Below, piece by piece: positions 15,814 to 23,772 of a stretch of DNA of 34,727 bases. Below the pieces are notes generated by a model. That model saw only the letters and a list, made by a program, of their open reading frames with translations, did not search any database and was not told the DNA's origin. The translations under genes were made by a program, and so were the position numbers. The stretch lies in contig NZ_FQZU01000051.1 of assembly GCF_900142135.1 (NCBI RefSeq), positions 1 to 34,727 of the forward strand, given 5' to 3'. The DNA is from Desulfatibacillum alkenivorans DSM 16219. Its GTDB lineage: Bacteria; Desulfobacterota; Desulfobacteria; Desulfobacterales; Desulfatibacillaceae. How positions within the stretch are numbered: the stretch's first letter is position 1; each line of letters begins with the position of its first letter.

Positions 15814-15940
15814 TTCAGGAAGAGTTTTCAGGAAGGGCCGGAAAACCTCGCGGCATGCTCCAGGAAAACCTCTACTGGCATGCTTTATGCCTGGATGCAA
15901 TATACTGAATATATTGCAAATAATTTTCAGGAAGAGTTTT
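15814..15940 (+). repeat. Iteron-like direct repeats
   Basis: Exact 15-bp copies (TTCAGGAAGAGTTTT) lie at 15814-15828 and 15926-15940. Each is followed directly by another AGGAA unit (CAGGAAGGG and AGGAAAAG). CAGGAAAACC lies between them at 15861. Confidence 0.6.
15896..15918. promoter_or_regulatory. Perfect 9-bp inverted repeat, operator-like
   Basis: TGCAATATA and TATATTGCA are separated by CTGAA, giving a 23-bp dyad of the kind bound by dimeric helix-turn-helix proteins. It sits just before the second iteron-like copy. Confidence 0.45.
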
Positions 15941-16149
15941 AGGAAAAGTTCTTGTAACTACCTGAAATTATTAGAAGCGGTTTTCCGGTTCCTGGTTTTC
16001 CGGCCGGAAGTTCCTGAAAAATTTTGGCATAACATACTGTTTTTACAGAAAAAACATTTTCCGGTTCCTAAAGCTCTTCCGGGCCATAACACCTTGTTTT
16101 TATTAGAAAAAAGTCTTCCTGAATGGACTATATATATTATATATATATA

Positions 16150-16171
16150 GGGGTATGTATACAGATACCCC
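16150..16171. promoter_or_regulatory. GGGGTAT/ATACCCC inverted repeat before the VRR-NUC remnant
   Basis: Perfect 7-bp arms enclose GTATACAG and are flanked by TATATA on both sides. The dyad lies about 10 bases before AAGGAG and 27 bases before the ATG at 16198. It may be an operator or an mRNA hairpin that controls access to the ribosome site. Confidence 0.45.
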
Positions 16172-16197
16172 ATATATAAAAAGGAGAATAAAAAAAC

Positions 16198-16560
16198 ATG
16201 GCGAAAAAAATTATTTCAGCGAGCAAGGCAATGGAGAATCTCTCCGAACATGAACACCAGACGGCGCTGATCAAATGGGCGGCGAAGATGGAGGAGACTT
16301 ATCCCGAGTTGGCCCTGCTGCATGCAATTCCCAATGGAGTCAGGCAGGAGATGGATCGGTCCGAACACATGGCGGTGACTTCCCAAAGTCCTATCGTTTT
16401 TTTGCGGAATGGCCGTTCGGATATGTTGTCCCCGGGTTTCATGGGCTGCGCGCACCGGGTCTGCATATCCCTTCTTGCGAACACTGCGAGACCGTCACAG
16501 CATCATCGGGGGCGCTCTTATCTGCGTTTTAAGAAGCTCGTTGTCTGGGCGCAACCCTAA
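16198..16560 (+). pseudogene. Decayed VRR-NUC-type nuclease gene
   Basis: The 120-codon frame starts well (AAGGAG upstream) and its first ~55 residues contain LSEHEHQTALIKWAAKM and YPELALLHAIPNGV, typical of the N-terminus of VRR-NUC proteins in mobile elements. After residue ~55 the expected GVPD and GxxIExK catalytic segments are missing. The remaining sequence (RSDMLSPGFMG, then a Cys/Arg-rich tail) does not resemble the family, and other frames do not restore it clearly. I infer frameshifts or a deletion removed the catalytic part. A short functional truncated protein cannot be excluded. Confidence 0.55.
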
Positions 16561-16826
16561 GTCGCCCTTGGTGTAGTTTTGCCTTCAGCATCGACATGGC
16601 GGCTATAATGGCTATGTTTCTGGTTGGCGCACTCAGGCAATTGCTATGACACTTACTTGCAAACCAATGATGCGCCTAAAAAGTTTTAATCCTGACAACA
16701 TTGGACAATTTTTATTCTCCATAAATGACACATAAGTTTTGAAATATATACAACTTCTAAGAGTTCTTGCAATGAGATTACAAACAAATTTCCTAATGAT
16801 TTCGATAAAAACAAGGGAGGATTAGG
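16561..16826. other. Gap before the zinc-ribbon gene
   Basis: No gene is recognisable. A perfect TATAAT stands at 16604-16609 but with a poor -35. The second half is AT-rich and ends in a strong GGGAGG ribosome site for the next gene. Confidence 0.3.
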
Positions 16827-17438
16827 ATGGGCGGCTATGGATCAGGGCTGTGGAAAAGGTCGAAACCCAAGATGACCACGGAAAGCAAGCATCGAATCGA
16901 TATTCGATTCCTGAGGCAAAAAGGGAAACTTTCGGGGGGATCCTACGGCGTCCTGACATGGTCCCGGCAAGGAGTCCAGACGGGGTCCATAGCATACTTT
17001 ACGGCGGCGGATCACATACTGCTGAGCTACCGCCGGCAAGGGCAAGGCAAGGAGCCGGAACTTGTGGAGCAGGTCGTCCTTTTCGATCATACCCCGTGCA
17101 ATTACGGAGGCCGTCGGACATGGTTTCTTTGCCCGCAGTGCGGCAGCCGGGTTGCCATCCTATACGGGGCTGGCAGACTGTTTCTCTGCCGGCATTGTTA
17201 TAGGCTGACATACTCATGCCAGCAAGAAGGAGAACTGGACCGCGCCCTGAGCAAGGCGTTAAATCTTCGCGAGAAACTCGGCGTTAATGCAAGCCTCTCC
17301 GTCCGCATCACTGCCAGCGACAGGCCCAGATACATGCACAGGAAGACCTTTGATCGCCTCCGCAACGAGGCCGATAGAGCCGCAAATCAATGGCGGCGAC
17401 TTTTGGCGAACAAGTTTGGCGTCTCCAACTTTCTATAA
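16827..17438 (+). CDS. Zinc-ribbon protein of unknown function
   Basis: I do not recognise a named family. The 203-residue protein begins MGGYGSGLWKR and has a beta-rich first half (about 20-90, with SYGVLTWSRQGVQTGSI). A zinc ribbon follows: CPQC at 102-105 and CRHC at 121-124, with another Cys at 131. The C-terminal ~65 residues are Arg/Lys-rich and helical (FDRLRNEADRAANQWRRLL). GGGAGG lies upstream of the ATG. The fold suggests nucleic-acid binding. It lies between the replication module and the BREX operon and may be element cargo or a regulator. Confidence 0.6.
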   Translation: MGGYGSGLWKRSKPKMTTESKHRIDIRFLRQKGKLSGGSYGVLTWSRQGVQTGSIAYFTAADHILLSYRRQGQGKEPELVEQVVLFDHTPCNYGGRRTWFLCPQCGSRVAILYGAGRLFLCRHCYRLTYSCQQEGELDRALSKALNLREKLGVNASLSVRITASDRPRYMHRKTFDRLRNEADRAANQWRRLLANKFGVSNFL

Positions 17439-17685
17439 AAGAATATAAAACTCCCTTATGCAAATCGGCGTAGTAAAAAGCCGTGTACAGCATTATGCTT
17501 TTCAACGACATTTAAGTCCGAATATGGAACAATAAATTCAGGAAAATTTGAACTCTCTTCAGGATTGTGGCCGGTGGTGGGGCGCTAAGCGCCAATTCCG
17601 GGAAATGTCTTGTGTTTTGGCAGCATAATGCGGTATGAAAAGGTAATTCTATGGATGGCTAAATAACTGATATAGGTAGCCTGTC
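17439..17685. promoter_or_regulatory. Upstream region of the BREX operon
   Basis: This 247-base gap must hold the BREX promoter. I see a near-palindrome GGCGCT-A-AGCGCC at 17581-17593 and a weak -35/-10 candidate (TTGTGT about 18 bases before TATGAA, near 17610-17640). Two CAGGA words near 17540-17563 recall the iteron region. None is decisive. Confidence 0.3.
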
Positions 17686-18162
17686 ATGTCTGTCCCCTTC
17701 GCAGATCAAATCATGAAAAATGTGGATCAAGCCGCCGGACAGTATTATCGCTTGATTCTGCTGGTGGGGCCGTCCTGTTCAGGCAAGACAACAACCCTGC
17801 AAGAAATTCATAGACGCACGGAGGCGCCTCTGATTAACGCCAACCTTGAGTTGGCGCGCCGTATGCTTGATCTTACTGACCGTCAGCGGGCCCTGCGGTT
17901 GCCACGGATCCTCGCCGACCTTGTCGCCGTCCATGACGCCGATCTGGTCTTGCTGGACAATTTTGAAATCCTTTTTGACACCTCGCTCAAGCAGGATCCG
18001 CTGAAAATTTTACAAAGCATTTCTCGCAATCAAACGATGATTGCGGCCTGGAACGGATCTGTTAAAGACGGCCAATTAATATACGCAGAGCCTGATCACC
18101 CGGAGTATAAACGATATCCCGCGAAGGATTTTTTATCCGTGGCCATGGCGCCGAAAGAATGA
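17686..18162 (+). CDS. brxF: BREX type 3 P-loop protein BrxF
   Basis: This small P-loop ATPase of 158 residues is the first gene of the type 3 BREX operon. Walker A GPSCSGKT is at 28-35 and a Walker B-like LVLLDN at about 87-92 is followed by FEILFD. Size, motif spacing and position before brxC match BrxF. Its exact role in BREX is unknown; it may work with BrxC. Only a weak ribosome site (AGGTAG) precedes the ATG. It ends 31 bases before brxC. Confidence 0.88.
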   Translation: MSVPFADQIMKNVDQAAGQYYRLILLVGPSCSGKTTTLQEIHRRTEAPLINANLELARRMLDLTDRQRALRLPRILADLVAVHDADLVLLDNFEILFDTSLKQDPLKILQSISRNQTMIAAWNGSVKDGQLIYAEPDHPEYKRYPAKDFLSVAMAPKE

Positions 18163-18193
18163 GTTGCACAAGAACAATTGTAAGGAAAATGCG

Positions 18194-21100
18194 ATGAAAT
18201 ATGGAGATTTGATTCAATTCGAGCCCATCGAGTCTGTGGTGCAGTTGCGTGACGCGGATGAGACTGCGGCGGCGCAACAATTGGTGCATACGTATGTTAT
18301 ATCCGCGGACATGGCGGATAAACTTGTTAATTTGGTTATTCCCCAGATTCAATTTGATCAGCCGATGGACAACAAGGGGCTCCTGGTTGTCGGGAACTAC
18401 GGCACCGGTAAGTCGCACCTAATGTCCGTCATCTCCGCCCTTGCCGAAAACGACGGCCTCGCCCAATATCTGAATGAGGAGGCCGTGGCCGACGCCGCTG
18501 TTGCAATCGGCGGAAAGTTTAAAGTCATTCGAACGGAAATTGGCGCCACCACCATGTCTCTTCGTGAAATCCTGGTGGCGGAGTTGGAAGAAAACCTGGA
18601 CGCCATGGGGGTGTCGTACACGTTTCCCTCGGCGGATAAGGTTTCCAACAACAAAGGCCCCTTTGAAGAGATGATGAGCGCCTTCCATGGAGAGTTTCCG
18701 GATCACGGCCTGCTTCTCGTGGTGGACGAGTTGCTCGACTTCCTGCGCACCCGGAAGGATCAGGAACTGATTCTCGACCTCAACTTCCTCCGCGAGGTGG
18801 GCGAGGTGTGCAAGGATCTGCGGTTTCGCTTCATCGCCGGCGTGCAGGAAGCCATATTCGACAGCCCGCGGTTTTCCTTTGTGGCGGACAGCATACGGCG
18901 GGTGAAAGACCGGTTTGAGCAGATCCTCATCGCCCGCAAAGACGTCAAGTTCGTGGTGGCGGAGCGTTTGCTTCGGAAAACCGGCGACCAGCAGGTGAAG
19001 ATCCGGGAGTACCTGACCCCATTTGCAAAATGTTACGGCCGCATGAATGAGCGCATGGACGAGTTCGTGCGTCTTTTTCCTGTGCACCCGGATTACATTG
19101 ACGCCTTCGAGCGGGTCACCGCCGTTGAAAAGCGTGAAGTGCTGAAGACCCTTTCGCAGGCCATGAAAAAACTTCTTGAGCAGGATGTCCCCGACGATAG
19201 GCCCGGCGTTATCGCCTACGACGCGTATTGGAGCAGCCTGCGTGAGAATGCGTCCTTCCGCGCCTTGCCGGACATCAGGGCGGTCATCGACTGCAGTCAG
19301 GTGCTTGAATCCCGCGTCCAACATGCATTCACTCGACCGGCGTACAAGCCCATGGCCCTGCGCCTTGTACATGCCTTGTCGGTCCACAGGCTCACCACCG
19401 GCGACATTTACACCAACCTCGGCGCCACGGCGGAGGAACTGCGGGACGCCTTGTGCCTATACCAGCCGGGCATAGAGGACCTGGGCGGCGACCCGGCGGA
19501 CGATCTTTTGTCCCAGGTGGAAACCGTGCTTAGGGAAATCCATAAGACGGTTAGCGGGCAGTTCATTTCGTCCAATCCGCATAACCGGCAGTATTATCTG
19601 GATCTAAAAAAGACCGATGATTTTGACGCGCTTGTGGAAAAACGGGCCGAATCCCTCGGCGACTCCCAGTTGGACCGATACTATTACGAAGCCTTGCGTC
19701 AGGTGATGGAGTGCACGGACCACACTTACGTGACCGGGTACAAGATTTGGCAGCACGAACTCGAATGGCTGGAATGCAAGGCCGCCCGGCAAGGATATCT
19801 TTTTTTCGGCGCCCCCAATGAGAGATCCACGGCCGTGCCGGAGCGGGATTTTTACATATACTTTATCCAGCCTTTTGATCCGCCTCATTTCAAAGATGAG
19901 AAAAAGGCGGACGAATTGTATTTACGGCTGACGAACACAGACGAAACGTTCCGCACCGCCATCCAGAATTATGCCGCGGCGCTGGATCTGGCGTCCACGG
20001 CATCAGGCCACGCGAAAAACACTTACCAAACCAAGGCCGCCGGCTTTTTGAAGGACCTGGTGCAGTGGCTGCAAAAAAACATGGCGACGGCGTTTCAGGC
20101 AACCTATCAGGGCCGTACCAAGAACCTGCTCGAATGGGGCAAAGGTTGGTCCATCCGGGAACTTTCCGGCATCTCCCCGCAGGAGCGCATCAATTTCCGT
20201 GATCTCGTCAACATCATTTCCGGCATATGCCTCGCCGCCCATTTCGCCGATCAGGCGCCGGACTATCCGGTGTTCTCCGTTTTAATCACGGGAAAGAACA
20301 GGCCGCAGGCGGCGCAGGACGTTCTTCGCGCCATAGCGGGGCAAACCAAGACCAAGCAGGCTACGGCGGTGATGGACGCCCTGGAGCTTTTGGATGGGGA
20401 GCGGTTCGACCCGTATAAATCCAAATACGCCCAACACGTCCTAAGCGTCGTCAAGGCCAAGGGCCATGGTCAAGTGGTCAACCGTTCCGAGTTGATCCAG
20501 GATGTCCTTGGAGTCGAATATCTGGCTCCTGATTCGTTTCGCCTGGAGCCGGAATGGGTTGTCGTGATTCTCGCCGCCCTGGTGCATACCGGCGAGGTGG
20601 TGCTCGCCATCCCCGGTAAGAAGTTCGACGCCACAGGCCTGGGACAATTGGCCGGCTTCAGCATCGACGAACTGGTGATGTTTAAACATGTGGAACGGCC
20701 CAAGGAATGGAATCTGCCAGCGCTTAAAGCCCTCTTTGAACTGCTGGACCTTACTCCGGGTATGGCCCAATTGATCACCCAGGGAAAGGACGAGCCGGTC
20801 CAGGAGCTGCAAAAAGCCGTGAAGCAGGAAGTGAACCGTCTGGTCCTTATGCAGCAGACTTTGCAGAATGGATTGTTTTTATGGGGCCGAAGCCTTTTGA
20901 GCGAGGACGAAATCAGGAACCTGCGGACCAAACTGGACAAGACCAAAACATTTCTTGAATCCCTGCAAGCCTACAACACCACAGGCAAACTCAAGAACTT
21001 CAGGTATGACGCATCCGAAGTGGCGGCTCACAGGGACGGCCTGGACGGCCTTGCCGAAGCCAAATCCCTGGAGGAACTGGTCACCGACCTCGGCGGCGCC

Positions 21101-21922
21101 GCATCCTACTTGTCCACGGCCGAAGCGGTTTTGCCCGCGGATCATGAGTGGATCAAGAGCGTGAAGTCCGTCAGGGATGAAGTGCTCGCCCAGGCCGAAA
21201 ATCCTGAAAAGCGCAAGGCGCCGGCGTTCCGCCAGCAAGTCCAGCGGAAACTCAACGATTTGAAAAAGGAGTACGTACAAGTCTACTTGTCCTTGCATAC
21301 CAAGGCCCGGCTGGGAGTCAATGAAGACAAACGCAAGGGGCGCCTCATAAGCGATCCTCGGCTCAGGGACCTGGATAAACTGTCCACCATAGAACTCATG
21401 CCTCGCCAGCATCTTTCCGACTTTCGAAACCGGCTTGCGGGGTTGAGACCTTGCTTTTCCCTGACCGAGCAGGATCTTTCCGCGTCGCCCGTTTGTCCTC
21501 ATTGCAATTATAAACCCGGCTCGGAGCCGCCGGCGGCGCCGGCCGCGGCGAGGCTGGACAGCCTGGACAACGAACTGGACGCCATGGTGGATAACTGGCT
21601 CCAGACCCTGCTGGCCAATTTGGAGGACCCCACCACGACGGAGAACCTGTCCCTGCTCAAGTCTGAGCCGCGCAGCCTGGTGGACGGCTTCCTTAAACGC
21701 CGCGCCCTGCCCGACAAGCTGGATCAGGACTTCATCCAGGCAATGAAAGAGGTTTTGTCCGGGCTTACCAAGGTCTCAATCCGGGCTTCCGAACTGCGCG
21801 ACGCCATGCTGCAGGGAGGCTCGCCGGCCACCCCGGAGGAAATGAAAAAGCGGTTCGGGGACTACCTGGACAAATTGATTAAGGGCAAAGAACCTGGCAA
21901 GGTAAGGATTGTATTGGAGTAA
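18194..21922 (+). CDS. brxC: BREX P-loop ATPase BrxC
   Basis: This is a large ATPase of 1242 residues, typical for BrxC. Walker A GNYGTGKS is at 67-74 and Walker B LLLVVDE at 173-179. A long helical middle follows, with coiled-coil-prone stretches around 905-1080. A cysteine cluster near 1087-1104 (C...CPHC) may bind metal. The ATG at 18194 is preferred because TAAGGAAA precedes it and the protein then begins [18 protein letters not shown]; the open frame begins ten codons earlier with TTG. BrxC is an essential BREX core component thought to form an ATP-driven multimer that works with PglX. The next gene starts 2 bases after the stop. Confidence 0.93.
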   Translation: MKYGDLIQFEPIESVVQLRDADETAAAQQLVHTYVISADMADKLVNLVIPQIQFDQPMDNKGLLVVGNYGTGKSHLMSVISALAENDGLAQYLNEEAVADAAVAIGGKFKVIRTEIGATTMSLREILVAELEENLDAMGVSYTFPSADKVSNNKGPFEEMMSAFHGEFPDHGLLLVVDELLDFLRTRKDQELILDLNFLREVGEVCKDLRFRFIAGVQEAIFDSPRFSFVADSIRRVKDRFEQILIARKDVKFVVAERLLRKTGDQQVKIREYLTPFAKCYGRMNERMDEFVRLFPVHPDYIDAFERVTAVEKREVLKTLSQAMKKLLEQDVPDDRPGVIAYDAYWSSLRENASFRALPDIRAVIDCSQVLESRVQHAFTRPAYKPMALRLVHALSVHRLTTGDIYTNLGATAEELRDALCLYQPGIEDLGGDPADDLLSQVETVLREIHKTVSGQFISSNPHNRQYYLDLKKTDDFDALVEKRAESLGDSQLDRYYYEALRQVMECTDHTYVTGYKIWQHELEWLECKAARQGYLFFGAPNERSTAVPERDFYIYFIQPFDPPHFKDEKKADELYLRLTNTDETFRTAIQNYAAALDLASTASGHAKNTYQTKAAGFLKDLVQWLQKNMATAFQATYQGRTKNLLEWGKGWSIRELSGISPQERINFRDLVNIISGICLAAHFADQAPDYPVFSVLITGKNRPQAAQDVLRAIAGQTKTKQATAVMDALELLDGERFDPYKSKYAQHVLSVVKAKGHGQVVNRSELIQDVLGVEYLAPDSFRLEPEWVVVILAALVHTGEVVLAIPGKKFDATGLGQLAGFSIDELVMFKHVERPKEWNLPALKALFELLDLTPGMAQLITQGKDEPVQELQKAVKQEVNRLVLMQQTLQNGLFLWGRSLLSEDEIRNLRTKLDKTKTFLESLQAYNTTGKLKNFRYDASEVAAHRDGLDGLAEAKSLEELVTDLGGAASYLSTAEAVLPADHEWIKSVKSVRDEVLAQAENPEKRKAPAFRQQVQRKLNDLKKEYVQVYLSLHTKARLGVNEDKRKGRLISDPRLRDLDKLSTIELMPRQHLSDFRNRLAGLRPCFSLTEQDLSASPVCPHCNYKPGSEPPAAPAAARLDSLDNELDAMVDNWLQTLLANLEDPTTTENLSLLKSEPRSLVDGFLKRRALPDKLDQDFIQAMKEVLSGLTKVSIRASELRDAMLQGGSPATPEEMKKRFGDYLDKLIKGKEPGKVRIVLE

Positions 21923-21924
21923 GC

Positions 21925-23634
21925 ATGCGCAGCGCCCAGGACATACTGGACTTGCTCCAGGAGTTGGAAACGGAGCCCGCGGACTATCTTGAGGACCAGG
22001 ACCTTGATTTCAAGGAATGGATTCCCAGGAGCATGAACGACTCCTTGAACCTGGTGATCGAGATGGCCGTCTGCATGGCCAACGGCGGCGGAGGCGTCGT
22101 GGTTTTCGGCGTTCGCGACCATGTTACCGGGAGAGAGAAAGCAATCCTCGGCGTTCCCCCTGAAATTGATGTCAACCGCCTTAAAAAAGCGGTTTATGAC
22201 TCGACCGATCCCAAACTGACCCCGAACTTTGAAGAAATTCGCGTCCCCGAAGGCACAGGCCGGCTCCTTGTCATGACTGTTTTTCCAGGCTTGCCTCCCT
22301 ACACGGATACCTCGGGCAAAGGCAAGGTGCGGGTCGGAAAGGATTGTCAGCCCCTTACAGGGACTATGCGCCGCCGAATAATGGTGGAGACCGGGGAAAC
22401 GGATTTCACGGCGGAGAGGCTGAATGAGCGCCCTGAAGAGTTGATTTCGGCGGCGGCTCTGGAGACGCTCGTTAATGCGGCCCGCAGGGAAAAAGCCCCG
22501 GAAGATTTGCTGCGCGCCGACGGCATGGACATCCTCGCCCAGTTGGGAGTCATCCAGGACGGCCAAATGACCCGGGCGGGGGTGCTTCTCTGCGGTACAG
22601 AGAAAGCCATCTCCAAATACATCCCCGGGTACGGCTGGACGCATTTGCGCATGCAAAGCGATACAAGATACACCGACAGGGCCGACGGAAGAGACGCCCT
22701 GCTTGTGGCGCTTTCCCGGATCATGGATCGGATCAATGCGGATAATCCCATATTCACTTTGGAACAGGGATTGTTCCACTTCGAGTATCGGACCTATCCT
22801 GAAATCGCCCTCCGGGAGGCCGTCGCCAACGCCTTGTGCCATGCAGACTTTCGGATAGCGGGTCCGATCCTGGTGAAACAGGGGCCAGACAAACTGGAAA
22901 TCAGCAACCCCGGCGGATTTATTGCCGGCATCACCCCGGAAAACATCCTCCATCATCAGCCCGCCGCCCGCAATCCCTTGTTGGTGGATGCGCTGGCAAA
23001 GCTCCGGCTTGTAAATCGCAGCAACCTCGGCGTCGGCAGGATGTTCGAGGCCTTGCTGATCGAAGGCAAGGAGCCCCCCGTAATTCACGAAAGCGGCGAT
23101 TCCGTCGCCCTTACATTCATGCGCCGGGAATTCTCCAGGGAGTTCCGGCTGTTCGTGGCGGAGGAAAGCCAAAAAGGCAGGGCGCTTTCACTGGATCAGC
23201 TTCTCGTGCTTCAATACGTTTTGGCGCACCCTGAAATCGACTCGGCGACCGCCGCCGGCATATGCCAGAGGCCCGAGCAAAACGCCAGGGGGATCATGGA
23301 CGGCATGGAGCGTTTGGGCTATGTGGAGCGGGGCGGCGCCGGACGCGGCACATATTGGACATTGCACAGCGACCTGCATCAAAAAATTGCGGCCCCTGGA
23401 GACCCTGACCGGGATCGCCGCATCGATTGGGAGGCCGCCAAAACCCGGGTGCTTAGCGTCTTGATGGAAAGGGCCAGACGGGGAAACGAAGGCCTTAATA
23501 ACACGGATATACGTCGCATAACCCATTATGATCGAAATCAGGTTCGCCGGCTCATGATGGAGTTGATGAAGGAGAATGATTCTATTCAAAAAGAAGGCGA
23601 GCGAAGATGGACTCGCTATGTCTATTCTATGTGA
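21925..23634 (+). CDS. AlbA_2/Schlafen-type ATP-binding winged-helix protein embedded in BREX
   Basis: The protein has 569 residues. The N-terminal AlbA_2 (AAA_4) domain shows LDFKEWIPRSMNDSLNLVIEMAVCMANGGGGVVVFGVRD. The middle has GHKL-like HATPase_c_4 features: YPEIALREAVANALCHADFR at about 295-315, then LEISNPGGF. The C-terminal ~150 residues look like one or two winged helices (LSLDQLLVLQYVLAH..., then NNTDIRRITHYDRNQVRRLMMELM). The family is usually called transcriptional regulator. It is not among the six core type 3 BREX genes, but its 2-base spacing from brxC ties it to the operon. The TGCGCATAG repeats directly downstream are a possible binding site. A defence effector role cannot be excluded. 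Confidence 0.8.
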   Translation: MRSAQDILDLLQELETEPADYLEDQDLDFKEWIPRSMNDSLNLVIEMAVCMANGGGGVVVFGVRDHVTGREKAILGVPPEIDVNRLKKAVYDSTDPKLTPNFEEIRVPEGTGRLLVMTVFPGLPPYTDTSGKGKVRVGKDCQPLTGTMRRRIMVETGETDFTAERLNERPEELISAAALETLVNAARREKAPEDLLRADGMDILAQLGVIQDGQMTRAGVLLCGTEKAISKYIPGYGWTHLRMQSDTRYTDRADGRDALLVALSRIMDRINADNPIFTLEQGLFHFEYRTYPEIALREAVANALCHADFRIAGPILVKQGPDKLEISNPGGFIAGITPENILHHQPAARNPLLVDALAKLRLVNRSNLGVGRMFEALLIEGKEPPVIHESGDSVALTFMRREFSREFRLFVAEESQKGRALSLDQLLVLQYVLAHPEIDSATAAGICQRPEQNARGIMDGMERLGYVERGGAGRGTYWTLHSDLHQKIAAPGDPDRDRRIDWEAAKTRVLSVLMERARRGNEGLNNTDIRRITHYDRNQVRRLMMELMKENDSIQKEGERRWTRYVYSM

Positions 23635-23635
23635 T

Positions 23636-23673
23636 TGCGCATAGGAATGCGCATAGAAGGATTTCTATGCGCA
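23636..23673. promoter_or_regulatory. TGCGCATAG repeat cluster upstream of pglX (candidate operator)
   Basis: TGCGCATAG occurs at 23636 and 23648 on the plus strand and at 23665-23673 on the minus strand. The last two form a perfect 11-bp hairpin (TGCGCATAGAA, GGAT, TTCTATGCGCA). A partial CGCATAG follows at 23701. The cluster fills the only sizeable gap in the BREX operon. It could be an operator for an internal promoter or an mRNA structure that protects the downstream message. Confidence 0.6.
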
Positions 23674-23772
23674 CCTTTATGCAAATTAGCATTGGCCGGA
23701 CGCATAGCTACGGAATAATGCGCCCTATAAAATATGGGCAAGAAAGCAATAAGGATTAATTGGAGACGGTTA

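Larger units (their letters stand above)
15687..16197. other. Repeat-rich non-coding region, candidate replication origin
   Basis: This 510-base gap has no credible gene. It is dense in CAGGAA words and their complement. The exact 15-mer TTCAGGAAGAGTTTT occurs at 15814 and 15926, TTTTCCGGTTCCT at 15981 and 16057, and further copies of CAGGAAG, CAGGAAAACC, GTTCCTG and CTTCCTG are scattered from 15750 to 16121. Perfect inverted repeats lie at 15896-15918 and 16150-16171, and a long TA-repeat tract at about 16128-16149. Directly repeated short motifs plus an AT-rich tract beside a RepA-like gene resemble an iteron origin. Confidence 0.5.

Noticed and set aside
15750-16125. CRISPR array
   Set aside because: The CAGGAA-type repeats are short, irregularly spaced and in both orientations; there are no uniform spacers and no cas genes.
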